Part shown: piece by piece, positions 27,231 through 36,437 of the stretch
How positions within the stretch are numbered: the first letter of the stretch is position 1
Layout of the letters: every line of letters starts with the position of its first letter
DNA from: Bacillus oleivorans
GTDB taxonomy: Bacteria; Bacillota; Bacilli; Bacillales; JC228
Direction: 5' to 3'
Assembly: GCF_900207585.1 (NCBI RefSeq)
Contig: NZ_OAOP01000011.1
Location: 82,062 to 146,061, forward strand
DNA length: 64,000 nucleotides
Translations under genes and position numbers: made by a program
Notes under the pieces: model-generated
Databases searched by the model: none
What the model saw: the letters and a program-made list of their open reading frames with translations, nothing else
Told to the model about the DNA's origin: nothing

Positions 27231-28771
27231 TAACTTGAAACCTCCTTATTATCGGCAGATACAGGGACATCAAGTTTGCCGCTGCCCCATGATTTAAATT
27301 GTGCAAGTATTACTGCAACTCCAATTGCACCAATTGCAACGGACCAACCATAGTTGAAAATGAAGTCACTTGTATAGCCACCATACTGACCAGTCTCATT
27401 TTCAAATGTACCAACCAAGTTTTGCTTTAACAATCCATACATCATATAACCCAAAACGATTGGAGTTATGACACTTAGACAAATAGTCCACCACTTGCCA
27501 AGTTTAATGTCAGAAATGGCATCTGCATGGGATTGTAAAGGTTTCAACTGTTTCGCAAACCAAGCTAAGAAAGCAACTTCAAACAATCCAGCAAGAACAA
27601 TTCCAAATTGATTAATGAAGTAATCCACAACATCGAGGAAGTTTAAACCGCCTTGTGTCGCAAAGATAAACGAGATAAGAGCCGCAAATCCGCCACCATA
27701 TAAAACGGCTTGTTTACGGGTTGCATTAAACTTATCCATAAGTGCAGCAATATACGTCTCAGTAATCGAGATCAAAGACGTCATACCTGCTAATACCAGA
27801 GAAGCAAAGAATAAGAATCCAAATACTTCTGGTAAAAATGGGAATTGATTAATTATTTGAGGAAAGACTGCAAATGCTAGAATAACCCCGCTGCTTACTA
27901 CTTCTGAAACAGGCTGATCAGTTGCTTGTGCCATAAATCCTAGAGCAGCAAAAACCCCAATCCCCGCTAAAAGTTCAAAAGATGAGTTACTGAACGCCGT
28001 GATAAAGGCATTATTTGTAACGTCTGATTTCTTTGGCAAATAACTTGAATAAGTAACCATGATTGCAAAACAAATAGATAAGCTAAAGAATATTTGTCCA
28101 TATGCAGCTACCCAAACTCCTGGTTCTTTCAGCATCTCCCAGTTAGGTGTGAAGAATGCGTTCAGACCTTGTGCAGCCCCTTCCATAAATAATGCACTGA
28201 TTACAATACATAAGAAGAAGAAGACTAGTAATGGAATCATAATTCTATTCGCCATTTCGATTCCTTTTTTAACACCTGCAAAGAGAACACCTAGCGTAAT
28301 TAACCAGACAATCACTAATGGGATAAATACTCCCATAACCAGTGAGCCTACAGCACCGGCATCCGTAACCTGTAAATAATCAGTTAGTAAGAAGCCTACT
28401 GTGTCATCGCCCCACTGTTTCCCAAATGAAAACCACGAATAAGACATTGCCCATGCAATAATTACAGGGTAATAAACTGAAATTACGAATGCAATGATAA
28501 CTTGCCACCAACCCATCCACTCGGCTCCTTTGCTTACACGAGCGTAGGTTAATGGCGCAGAGCCACGATATTTGTGGCCTAATGTAAATTCGAGAATTAG
28601 CAGAGGCAGACCTGCAGTCAATAATGCGAATAAGTACGGAATTAAAAATGCTCCTCCACCATTTTCATAGGCAACCCCTGGAAAGCGCCAAATATTACCT
28701 AATCCTACGGCTGATCCGATAGCCGCCAGGACAAAGCCTGCTCTCGTTCCCCACTGGGCACGATTTTCCAT
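27230..28771 (-). CDS. Neurotransmitter:sodium symporter family transporter (MetP-like)
   Basis: 513 residues, twelve membrane helices. The first helix carries GFVLAAIGSAVGLGNIWRFP, the NSS signature forming sodium and substrate sites. Longer than 11-helix bacterial types such as LeuT-like minimal forms. Because it is coupled to a MetS-type subunit, methionine, alanine or a similar amino acid is the likely substrate. TTAGGGGGATTATTACT before the ATG. In B. subtilis, YocR and YhdH are relatives. Confidence 0.88.
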   Translation of the reverse strand: MENRAQWGTRAGFVLAAIGSAVGLGNIWRFPGVAYENGGGAFLIPYLFALLTAGLPLLILEFTLGHKYRGSAPLTYARVSKGAEWMGWWQVIIAFVISVYYPVIIAWAMSYSWFSFGKQWGDDTVGFLLTDYLQVTDAGAVGSLVMGVFIPLVIVWLITLGVLFAGVKKGIEMANRIMIPLLVFFFLCIVISALFMEGAAQGLNAFFTPNWEMLKEPGVWVAAYGQIFFSLSICFAIMVTYSSYLPKKSDVTNNAFITAFSNSSFELLAGIGVFAALGFMAQATDQPVSEVVSSGVILAFAVFPQIINQFPFLPEVFGFLFFASLVLAGMTSLISITETYIAALMDKFNATRKQAVLYGGGFAALISFIFATQGGLNFLDVVDYFINQFGIVLAGLFEVAFLAWFAKQLKPLQSHADAISDIKLGKWWTICLSVITPIVLGYMMYGLLKQNLVGTFENETGQYGGYTSDFIFNYGWSVAIGAIGVAVILAQFKSWGSGKLDVPVSADNKEVSS

Positions 28772-28961
28772 AGTAATAATCCCCCTAACAATGTTGTGTT
28801 CTTCTTAATGGAACATTAAAATAGTTCCCTATATTCTGATAATTCATGTTGTTCTAACGATTAGTATAACCATCTGTCCATAGTCTGTCAAAGCCATTTT
28901 TAGTAATTTTGTCATATGTATTTTGTAAACCTTATGCTTGTTTTCCTTTAATCATGACTAA

Positions 28962-28992
28962 ATAAAAAGAACAGGCTAAATAGCCTGTTCCA
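28962..28992 (-). terminator. terminator of the NhaC-type gene
   Basis: Minus strand GAACAGGC-TATTTA-GCCTGTTC followed by TTTTTATT, overlapping the region just after the stop. Confidence 0.85.
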
Positions 28993-28994
28993 AT

Positions 28995-30587
28995 TTATTG
29001 TTCTATTGCATTTTGTTTTGTTTGGATTGGTTTTGGAAGAATAAATAAAAGGACAATTAATAGAACCGCACATGTCAATAGTCCTAATACAGTACTTCCA
29101 GTTAACCCTAACACTAAAAATCCTAAAGCTGAAATTACACCGGCTACTAAAACGTATGGTAATTGGGTTGCAAAGTGGTCTAGATGGTTGCTTGCAGCTC
29201 CTGTTGAAGAAAGAATCGTCGTATCTGAGATTGGTGAAGAATGGTCGCCAAGAACAGAACCGGCTAATACGGCAGCAAAAGTTGGAATTAAGATTTCAAC
29301 ACTTGTAGCTGAAGCAATTTCTCCTGCTATCGGCAGGAGGATTCCAAATGAACCCCAGCTGGATCCTGTGGCAAACGCCATAATACCCGCAATGATAAAG
29401 ATAATGACAGGCAGCAATCCAACACTAATGTTTAGATCTTCTACAACAGCCGCTAAATATTCTCCTGTCTGAAGTTTTCCAATTAGAGCTGCGATAATCC
29501 AGGCAAACACTAAAATATATACAGCTGGCAGCATTGATTTGATCCCTTCTAAAATCACAGGAATAGCCGTTTTTCCCTGTACATTCTTCTTACCGGCATG
29601 GATGAAGAAAAGGATTAAAGTAACAGCTAGACCTACAAGACCACCAACTAGTAAAGATAGTGCTACATCCGTATTTTCAAAAACAGCAAAAATATCAGCA
29701 GTCCCGGCCGTCTGATAACCAGTCCATATCATCGCTCCAACTGTACCAATGACAAGTCCGATAATGGGTAAGATTAAGTCAGCAACTGTTCCTCTTTGAT
29801 TGACAGGCAAGTCTTGTTTTACTTCCCCGGGAATCGGCTTTTCCGGATCAAATACTTCTCCTGTTTCGATAGCACGCTGTTCATGAACTCTCATTGGGCC
29901 AAAATCGGTTTGTCTGATTGCAATAATAAACACAATCGCTAAGGTTACCCAAACATAGAAATTCATTGGTATGGTTCCTAAATAAGCCGAAAATGCTGTG
30001 AACCCGGTTATTTCGTTATCAGCTAAGATGGTCGCAATAGCTGCAACTATATAAGCTCCCCAGCTTGAAACAGGTGATACAACACATACAGGTGCAGCAG
30101 TTGAGTCAATTAAATAGGCTAATTTTGCACGTGATACCCGATGCCTGTCTGTAATCGGACGAGAAACCTGGCCAACCGCTAAGCTATTAAAATAATCATC
30201 AATAAAAATAAGAATACCGAAAATTGCGGTCATAACTTGAGCGCCTTTTCTAGTTTTCACTTTGGATAAAGCCCATTCACCAAAGGCTCTGCTTCCGCCC
30301 GAAACTAGAATGAAGGCTGTAATCATCCCTAATAGTACAATGAACAGCAAGATATACACATACCAAGTGTTCAGTTCCCCCTCTGCATAAAAGATAGACG
30401 AAAATGATGTCCAGATGATTGAAAGGGATTCTGCTGCAACCGCACCAAAGCCATCAGCAGCATCAATGGCTAATAAAAATGCAGCACTGACAATTCCGAT
30501 TCCTAAAGAAAGCAGGACTCTCTTTGTAATCAGTACCATAATAATCGCCAATATTGGCGGTAATAAAGAAAAAATCGATGAAGTCAT
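28995..30587 (-). CDS. NhaC-family carrier under lysine riboswitch control, probable lysine transporter
   Basis: About 530 residues, about twelve helices, of the NhaC Na+/H+ antiporter family, with GDHSSPISDTTILSSTGA near residue 470 and IDDYFNSLAVGQVSRPITDR near 135. ATG at 30587 follows AGAGGAGGAATAGTAG. The leader holds a lysine riboswitch and attenuator, so expression falls when lysine is plentiful; such carriers are annotated as Na+/H+ antiporters but are best read as lysine importers. The substrate is inferred from regulation. Confidence 0.85.
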   Translation of the reverse strand: MTSSIFSLLPPILAIIMVLITKRVLLSLGIGIVSAAFLLAIDAADGFGAVAAESLSIIWTSFSSIFYAEGELNTWYVYILLFIVLLGMITAFILVSGGSRAFGEWALSKVKTRKGAQVMTAIFGILIFIDDYFNSLAVGQVSRPITDRHRVSRAKLAYLIDSTAAPVCVVSPVSSWGAYIVAAIATILADNEITGFTAFSAYLGTIPMNFYVWVTLAIVFIIAIRQTDFGPMRVHEQRAIETGEVFDPEKPIPGEVKQDLPVNQRGTVADLILPIIGLVIGTVGAMIWTGYQTAGTADIFAVFENTDVALSLLVGGLVGLAVTLILFFIHAGKKNVQGKTAIPVILEGIKSMLPAVYILVFAWIIAALIGKLQTGEYLAAVVEDLNISVGLLPVIIFIIAGIMAFATGSSWGSFGILLPIAGEIASATSVEILIPTFAAVLAGSVLGDHSSPISDTTILSSTGAASNHLDHFATQLPYVLVAGVISALGFLVLGLTGSTVLGLLTCAVLLIVLLFILPKPIQTKQNAIEQ

Positions 30588-30661
30588 TCTACTATTCCTC
30601 CTCTGATTATGAGGGGAAACTATAGATGGATGAGGATAATAAAGGATAAATAATAACAAAT

Positions 30662-30699
30662 AAAAAAGAGTAACGATAGAGAGGGTCCATCATTACTCA
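30662..30699 (-). terminator. riboswitch-controlled attenuator
   Basis: Minus strand GAGTAATGATGGA-CCCTC-TCTATCGTTACTC followed by TTTTTTATTT, between the aptamer and the transporter start. Expected to form when lysine is bound. Confidence 0.85.
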
Positions 30700-30721
30700 T
30701 GATTCCTATTCTCCACCACGA

Positions 30722-30897
30722 TCTGTAGCTCCCCATTATGAGATTTTTCTCATAATGACAGTGCAGCCCTTATTCAAGACTGCCCCAGCAATAGGAGGTT
30801 GACGCCCGTCTATTGCTTCGGCAAAATTCCCTTTCAGCTGTTTTCCTCGTTGTCATACTCCAACAGCCTACTCTTTAATTTTGCGCCTCTACCCCAC
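30722..30897 (-). ncRNA. lysine riboswitch (L-box) aptamer
   Basis: On the minus strand the conserved L-box islands occur in order: GGTAGAGGCGC, AAGAGTAGGCT, AACGAGGAAAACAGC, GAAAGGGAA, TTTTGCCGAAGCAATAGACG, CCTATTGCTGGGGC, AATAAGGGCTGCACTGTCA and a closing GGGGAGCTAC that pairs with the 5' GTAG segment. Spacing resembles the B. subtilis lysC leader. A terminator follows. Bound lysine stabilises the aptamer and lowers transcription of the downstream carrier. From 30898 to 30990 nothing further is seen. Confidence 0.9.
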
Positions 30898-30990
30898 CGG
30901 ATATGATAAGGTAATTCCTATTAATTTTTCATACTGTAACAACATATCAGAATGAATGATTTCTTTCAAGTGAAAAATTTTGGAATTACC

Positions 30991-31740
30991 TCACGGTTCC
31001 ACAGGGAGTTCAATAGAAGGGCTCGTTCCATCACCATTACTTGGGCCATAAAACTGAGGTACATCTCCCGGATCCGTTGTCCATCCGATTGGTACTTCTT
31101 GCTTGATCGTCGTAACCTTAGTTTGAAATGGCATAATTATTTGGATATCAACTGCTAAGTCCAGATAGACCAAATGGGTCGCATTATTAATTCCATATTC
31201 TTCCGTCTTAAATTTAACTTCAGATACAACATTACCTGTTGCGTAAAAACGAATCGGTATTTTCGGTCCCAAGTTACCGAATAAAGTATTATTGGTGGCT
31301 TGGCCTAATGGAACTAAAAAGACGATGCCTTCACTTGTACTGGATTCCTCAAATTCAATTTCTACATCTGTAAGCGATTGTAATGATTGAAGGTCTCCGC
31401 TTTCTGCTGCATTTAAATTCGTTTGAATCAGACTGGTTATTTCGGTTCCAATTCGATTTGCTATTTCTAGGTTTAGTGTTTTAGAGGATTCTTGTTGTTC
31501 CACCATATTATTGAGCTCAATAGAATCCGCAATTTTTTTATTAACAGCTTTATTTATAACTGCTGTTCCGATTTGTTTTGTTTTTAATTCTGCATAACTC
31601 AAAAGCGTTGGGGTCAAACCTTTATCTATCAGCCAAAAGCTAATCGAAGTGGTAACGATAAAAAAGATAAAGGTGATGATAAAAACATGACGAAAAGGCA
31701 AGGGCCCTCTTCTCGGCTTTTTTCCTCGCAGTAAACTCAA
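30991..31740 (-). CDS. yunB: sporulation protein YunB
   Basis: 249 residues: basic N-terminus, one membrane helix (residues 20-42), then an extracytoplasmic domain. YunB is a mother-cell sporulation protein in B. subtilis. Weakly conserved features are a long helical segment rich in Ile/Asn (residues 55-110) and a strand-rich C-terminal half. TTG start with AAGGGGGGAT upstream; that site lies in the 3' arm of a strong hairpin. Confidence 0.8.
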   Translation of the reverse strand: MSLLRGKKPRRGPLPFRHVFIITFIFFIVTTSISFWLIDKGLTPTLLSYAELKTKQIGTAVINKAVNKKIADSIELNNMVEQQESSKTLNLEIANRIGTEITSLIQTNLNAAESGDLQSLQSLTDVEIEFEESSTSEGIVFLVPLGQATNNTLFGNLGPKIPIRFYATGNVVSEVKFKTEEYGINNATHLVYLDLAVDIQIIMPFQTKVTTIKQEVPIGWTTDPGDVPQFYGPSNGDGTSPSIELPVEP

Positions 31741-31745
31741 AAGAC

Positions 31746-31789
31746 AATCCCCCCTTATAAGCTATCTATATGCTCTGTAAGGGGGGATT
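31746..31789 (-). promoter_or_regulatory. hairpin hiding the yunB ribosome binding site
   Basis: Perfect 12-base arms: AATCCCCCCTTA and TAAGGGGGGATT (as read on either strand) around a 20-base loop. In the minus-strand transcript the 3' arm contains the AAGGGGGG ribosome site of yunB. It may also end transcription of the upstream HD-GYP gene, but the following TTGTCTTTT is a weak T-run. Confidence 0.6.
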
Positions 31790-31832
31790 AGCATTCATTT
31801 ATGCGAATAATTGTGATGAATGTCTGAAAAAA

Positions 31833-32924
31833 TTAAGAAGCGTCTTCTCCACACTTCTGGATCATTAAATCCTTTCGTTCTTTTAAATCTAGCGAATATG
31901 GCTGAGACAGCTGCACTCCATTTTCCTCAATAATTCTTAAAATAGGTCTTTCACTTAGACCGTGGTGATACCCGCTCACAATTCCCTTTTTCCCATCATT
32001 AAGTGTAACAGAAATCCCAATTGGATACACAGCAACAGCTTTTCTGAAGGCATTGACTACATTTTTATCAAATAATTGGCCAGAACCGGAATATAAAACT
32101 TCAAGTCCTTCATGCGGCAGCATAGCACCCCGATAAACCCGGTTTGAAGTGACTGCATCGAATACATCCGCTACCGCAATAATTTTCGCTAATTGATGGA
32201 TCTCTTTATCCCTCAGACCGCGAGGATAACCTGATCCATCTAACCGCTCATGATGCTGATAGGCACAATGAGCCGCTACTAGAGGTACAGTATGTATATT
32301 TCTTAAAATTTGAAACCCGCTTTCCGCATGCTTTTTAACTTCCTCAAACTCTTCATCCGTCAGCCGACCAGGTTTTAGTAAAATCTCCGTTGGAACCGTC
32401 ATCTTACCAACGTCATGGAGGATTGCTCCTAAGCCAAGAAGTTCCAGCTCATTGCTGGAGAGCTTAAGCTCAATTCCAACCGCTAAAGAATAAAGGGTCA
32501 CATTAAAAGAATGACTGAATATATATTCATCATAAACAATCACATCATTCATTAAGGTAACGATATCCTGATTCCCTTTTATCGATTTTAATAGCTCAGA
32601 AATAATTCCTTTGAACGGCTTTGTCGCTTTTTCTACTACAATGGTTCCATGCCGCTGATTCTTTTTCGTTATATCCCGAAAGGTGGATTCAATTGTACTC
32701 GTTGCTTTTCTTCTAATAGCAAATGAAATTGTTTCGACCGGTTCAATTCCCTTTGAGACTTCGTCATCTATATAAACATACCGTATATTCAACTCTACTA
32801 ATCTTTTAATCATTCTTTCGGTAAGAGCAATACCTTTATTTACTAATGTTTTATTCTTTTCGTTTTTCACAGGTGTCGCTAATTTCATTCCCGGCTTGAC
32901 CGCACGCACTGATAATAATCTCAT
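31833..32924 (-). CDS. HD-GYP domain protein, probable c-di-GMP phosphodiesterase
   Basis: 363 residues. A DUF3391-like N-terminal region (1-60) precedes the HD-GYP domain: HDVGKM near residue 170 (the HD pair), then HCAYQHHERLDGSGYPRGL near residue 225, with HH-E-DGSGYP as the GYP signature. It would hydrolyse cyclic di-GMP to GMP. TAGGAGATCAT precedes the ATG. It has no obvious sensor domain beyond the N-terminus. Confidence 0.87.
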   Translation of the reverse strand: MRLLSVRAVKPGMKLATPVKNEKNKTLVNKGIALTERMIKRLVELNIRYVYIDDEVSKGIEPVETISFAIRRKATSTIESTFRDITKKNQRHGTIVVEKATKPFKGIISELLKSIKGNQDIVTLMNDVIVYDEYIFSHSFNVTLYSLAVGIELKLSSNELELLGLGAILHDVGKMTVPTEILLKPGRLTDEEFEEVKKHAESGFQILRNIHTVPLVAAHCAYQHHERLDGSGYPRGLRDKEIHQLAKIIAVADVFDAVTSNRVYRGAMLPHEGLEVLYSGSGQLFDKNVVNAFRKAVAVYPIGISVTLNDGKKGIVSGYHHGLSERPILRIIEENGVQLSQPYSLDLKERKDLMIQKCGEDAS

Positions 32925-33143
32925 ATGATCTCCTATACTAGTAAAGATTACTTACTGAAGAAATATTATCCTTTTTCTCATTATCCATTATTTATACCCT
33001 ATCTTTCAAGGAAGAAGTGAAAAAATTGTATAAATATGACGAAAAAGGGCCTTCCCAAGTGCTTTATCCCTTAATTGTTTAGAGAGAAGCAGCAAGTGAA
33101 AACCCCTTGTGACTGTATTATTATTAATTTGTACATAGCTTTC

Positions 33144-33446
33144 TTAAACCATTTTTAACATGGCTGCCTTGCCTGGCATTCCTTTATGAATTCCAAGTTT
33201 TTCAGCTTCGGCTGTCACAGATTCAAGCGGAGCCTCTAATAGCTGATCAATGGTTTTGACACCCACAGCACGGCCAGCAATGATTTTTCTGTCCCTCAGC
33301 TTTTCGTTTAATAGCGCAACGTCAAGGGCACCACACATGATATAGCCTTTATCTGAAGTAACAGCTAAAAGATTGGTTTTTGGCAATTGAACAGAAACCG
33401 CTAAAAAGGTATGGCCTTCAATCTGAATCGGTGAAAGATTAATCAT
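33144..33446 (-). CDS. yunC: YunC-like DUF1805 protein
   Basis: 100 residues. Family features are LLAVTSDKGYIMCGALDVALL near residue 27 and RKIIAGRAVGVKTIDQLL near 53. GAGAGGAGAGATG upstream of the ATG. Small alpha/beta protein conserved in bacilli and archaea; the reaction is unknown. It follows yunD on the same strand, 60 bases away. Confidence 0.82.
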   Translation of the reverse strand: MINLSPIQIEGHTFLAVSVQLPKTNLLAVTSDKGYIMCGALDVALLNEKLRDRKIIAGRAVGVKTIDQLLEAPLESVTAEAEKLGIHKGMPGKAAMLKMV

Positions 33447-33505
33447 CGATCATCTCTCCTCTCTTTATTACTTTATGAGAGATTCAAGATAACCGTGAAT
33501 TATCT

Positions 33506-34876
33506 TTAAGAAAATGTTCGGTATAATTGCCACTCCATAATATCGCGAAGCATATGAGCTACATCATACTCTTTCTTTTCTGCCCGAAAGACTTCGGGGA
33601 AAAATGGGCCAAACGTAAACATATCAATCGTTGCAATTTTATACTCTTTATCCGGATCAATCGGGCGTCCATTCATCCAAAACTTTTTATGATAAGAATC
33701 CTCATCGACAATATGAATACCTGCGTATAAAAAGCTCCCCATCACCTTACCCCGGAATCCAAGCCCTTTCAAAACCCAATTCATCCACTTTTCTTCCGTG
33801 GCCTGCTTGATCACCTCGATGAGCTCTTGGCCATTAATCCAGACGGTGCAAGGGTTAATAGGATGCGGGAGGAGCTGATGAATATCAAGCTTGGTAACAG
33901 GTCCTTTATGTAAATCTTTTAGAAATAATCCGCAATTAAGAATAGCTGCATCGGCCTTACACCATTCCTTTAACCCTTCTGCCAATAAACGGGATAGCTC
34001 TGTTTCCTTTTGCCAATTGCTAGGCAAGGTTCGCGGAAGGGTTACAACCACTTGCTGGAGCAGTTCTTCTCCTTTGTTTTGCCAGTATTGGATCGCCTTG
34101 TCATCTTGGTTTTTCTGTGGAATATCATTTATATCAATGAGTTTTGCTGTTTTCGATTGAATCGAGTGACCTTCCAAAACCAATTGGATATGCCCGATAT
34201 AATTTCCATGCTTCCCTGCACAGGCAAGCAGCGACTGGTTTTCAATTTTTCCGTGTTCAAAGATATGGTGGGTGTGCCCGCCCATAATTACATCAATCTC
34301 CGGAAATCTTCGGGCGATTTCTTCATCTTCATGAATCCCTAAATGAGATAATAGAACGAGGACATCCGCCTTTCCTTTAATTTGAGCTACGATTTTAGCA
34401 AGCTCTTCTAACGGTTCGCTGATTCTCCAGCCCAGCTCCTGATAAAACTTTGAAAAATAAACAGTTAAGCCGACGAAACCAATTTTTGTACCCTCTTTCG
34501 TTTCTTGTATGTGATAGGGCTTTACCCATGTCGGACGGGTGTTATCGTTATAAAATAAATTGCCTATTAAAACTTGAAAATCGGCATTTGCATAGAGATC
34601 ATCTAACGCTTCGAAAGGAAGAGTAATCCCCTCATTATTGCCAATTGTAACAAAATCAACGTTCGCTTCATTTAAGAGCTCAACATTGCATTTGCCTAAG
34701 GTCGCTTCTGTAAAGGGGTGTACGCGGTCCATATGATCCCCGATATCAAATATAAAAACTTGCTGAGACCTGTTTTCATGCTCTCTTCTTTTCTCGTGCA
34801 AAAATCTCGAAATTTTAGGCCATGTTTCAAAATGACTATGTAAATCATTTATATGATAAAAATGGATGACCTCCAC
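33506..34876 (-). CDS. yunD: 5'-nucleotidase-family metallophosphatase, YunD
   Basis: About 456 residues. Metallophosphatase motifs: HINDLHSHFE near residue 8, DIGDHMDR near 48, GNNEG near 80, LSHLG near 175, GGHTHH near 195. C-terminal 5'-nucleotidase domain follows. No signal peptide, so cytoplasmic, unlike most UshA relatives. The GTG at 34876 has AGAGG with 7-base spacing; a TTG 6 bases upstream is the alternative. Located beside yunC and yunF as in B. subtilis. Confidence 0.87.
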   Translation of the reverse strand: MEVIHFYHINDLHSHFETWPKISRFLHEKRREHENRSQQVFIFDIGDHMDRVHPFTEATLGKCNVELLNEANVDFVTIGNNEGITLPFEALDDLYANADFQVLIGNLFYNDNTRPTWVKPYHIQETKEGTKIGFVGLTVYFSKFYQELGWRISEPLEELAKIVAQIKGKADVLVLLSHLGIHEDEEIARRFPEIDVIMGGHTHHIFEHGKIENQSLLACAGKHGNYIGHIQLVLEGHSIQSKTAKLIDINDIPQKNQDDKAIQYWQNKGEELLQQVVVTLPRTLPSNWQKETELSRLLAEGLKEWCKADAAILNCGLFLKDLHKGPVTKLDIHQLLPHPINPCTVWINGQELIEVIKQATEEKWMNWVLKGLGFRGKVMGSFLYAGIHIVDEDSYHKKFWMNGRPIDPDKEYKIATIDMFTFGPFFPEVFRAEKKEYDVAHMLRDIMEWQLYRTFS

Positions 34877-34903
34877 TTTCAAACCTCTTCTCTTAGCAAA
34901 AAA

Positions 34904-35761
34904 TTATAGAAAATCACTAAAAATATCAAGCTGACGATCATGAAGCTCTTCGTAGCAAAGGTCCATGAGTTCTATCATCATTTTCCCATTATCTGCAGCG
35001 TCTCCGCCCGAATTATTATTAAAAATGACATAGATATCTTCGCTCGTTTTCTCCAATTCACTTAAATATTGTTTCCATTCCAATAATTCCTCTTCGCTAT
35101 ACCGGTACAAATAGCGCACCTCACGCCAATTTACATCCTGTTTTTTCTGCCACCCTGCTGTATTTCGGCCATGAAAACGAATTAAGGTTTTTTCTGAATG
35201 AGTCGGCGTCAGGACTGCCGGGACAGATCCCATCCCCACCTGGGGCTCATCACAAATACTATGAATCCACCCTTCTTTTTTCATAAAGTCTAATGTTTTT
35301 TCACGCATATTGGGAAGAAACCAGGACTGATGCCTAAACTCAAGCGCCACTGGCCACTCACCCATTTGTTCCCTACACCAACGCAAATAGGTGACATTAT
35401 CTTTCGAACAGCTAAACCACGGCGGAAACTGAAATAATACCATCGCAAGCTTATTACTTTCTGCATATGGTTTTAACGAAGCCTTAAACACCTCAACCAT
35501 TTCCTCTTTTGACGAAAATGGTAGCTCTCCTCTATTATGTCCCGTTATCCCTTGGTACGCTTTTACAATAAACCGAAAGCCATCTGGCGTATCCTCAGTC
35601 CACTTGGCAACCGTAGCTTCCTTCTGAATCGCATAAAAAGAAGCATCCACCTCAACAATCGGAAAATGAGAAGCGTATTCCTTTAATTTACCTTTAGCTG
35701 TAATATGCCCAGGGTACAAACTATCATGATCCCCCCAGCCCGCTAAGCCAATGTATATCAT
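34904..35761 (-). CDS. yunF: DUF72 TIM-barrel protein, YunF
   Basis: 285 residues. DUF72 features: IGLAGWGDHDSLYPG at the N-terminus, YASHFPIVEVDASFYA near residue 31, LEFRHQSWF near 140, and YVIFNNNSGGDAADNGKMM near 245. Predicted TIM-barrel of unknown reaction. It ends 28 bases before yunD, so yunF and yunD form a short unit. The DNA upstream is a repeat array. Confidence 0.85.
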   Translation of the reverse strand: MIYIGLAGWGDHDSLYPGHITAKGKLKEYASHFPIVEVDASFYAIQKEATVAKWTEDTPDGFRFIVKAYQGITGHNRGELPFSSKEEMVEVFKASLKPYAESNKLAMVLFQFPPWFSCSKDNVTYLRWCREQMGEWPVALEFRHQSWFLPNMREKTLDFMKKEGWIHSICDEPQVGMGSVPAVLTPTHSEKTLIRFHGRNTAGWQKKQDVNWREVRYLYRYSEEELLEWKQYLSELEKTSEDIYVIFNNNSGGDAADNGKMMIELMDLCYEELHDRQLDIFSDFL

Positions 35762-35869
35762 CTTTTATCACCATTTTCATCTTATCATAGATAGGGGTAT
35801 GGGTGGAAAGGGTGAGGGGTGGGCTTTCAATATGTGCGTGTTCAAGAAGTTAATGGGAGACTTTGTGGC

Positions 35870-36375
35870 CTTTTTGGGCGCGCTGCTCTGTTATTGGGCG
35901 GATCTGGGGCTTTTTTGGGGCGCGCCGCTCTGTTATTGGGCGGATCTGTCACTTTTTTGGGCGCGCCGCTCTGTTGATTGGGCGGCTCCGGGGCTTTTTT
36001 GGGCGCGCCGCTCTGTTATTGGGCGGATCTGTCACTTTTTTGGGCGTGCCGCTCTGTTATTGGGCGGATCTGTCACTTTTTTGGGCGCGCCGCTCTGTTG
36101 ATTGGGCGGATCCGGGGCTTTTTTGGGCGCGCCGCTCTATTATTGGGCGGATCTGTCACTTTTTGGGCGCGCCGCTCTGTTATTGGGCGGATCCGGGGCT
36201 TTTTGGGGCGAGCCGCTCTGTTATTGGGCGGATCTGTCACTTTTTTGGGCGCGCCGCTCTATTATTGGGCGGATCTGTCACTTTTTGGGCGCGCCGCTCT
36301 GTTATTGGGCGGATCCGGGGCTTTTTGGGGCGCGCCACTCTGTTGTTTGGGCGACTCCGCCACTTTTTTGAGCGC
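35870..36375. repeat. 41-bp GGGC tandem array
   Basis: About twelve contiguous 41-42 bp units, each made of two halves: GGGCGCGCCGCTCTGTTATT (20) and GGGCGGATCTGTCACTTTTT plus one to two T. Second halves come as type A (GGGGC core) or type B (GTCAC core) in the order A B A B B A B A B B A B. Units 7-8 and 10-11 share private variants, so a three-unit block was also copied. Very GC-rich compared with its surroundings. Occupies nearly all of the 676-base gap between yunF and the NERD gene; the plus strand stays open in three frames only because the array lacks stops. Confidence 0.88.
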
Positions 36376-36437
36376 ACCGCTGCTTTTAAATTTTTTGTCT
36401 CTTTAAAAACTTTTACCAAAAATATAATTTTTCATTT

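Noticed and set aside
35870..36375. CRISPR array
   Set aside because: The repeats are contiguous with no unique spacers, and there are no cas genes nearby.
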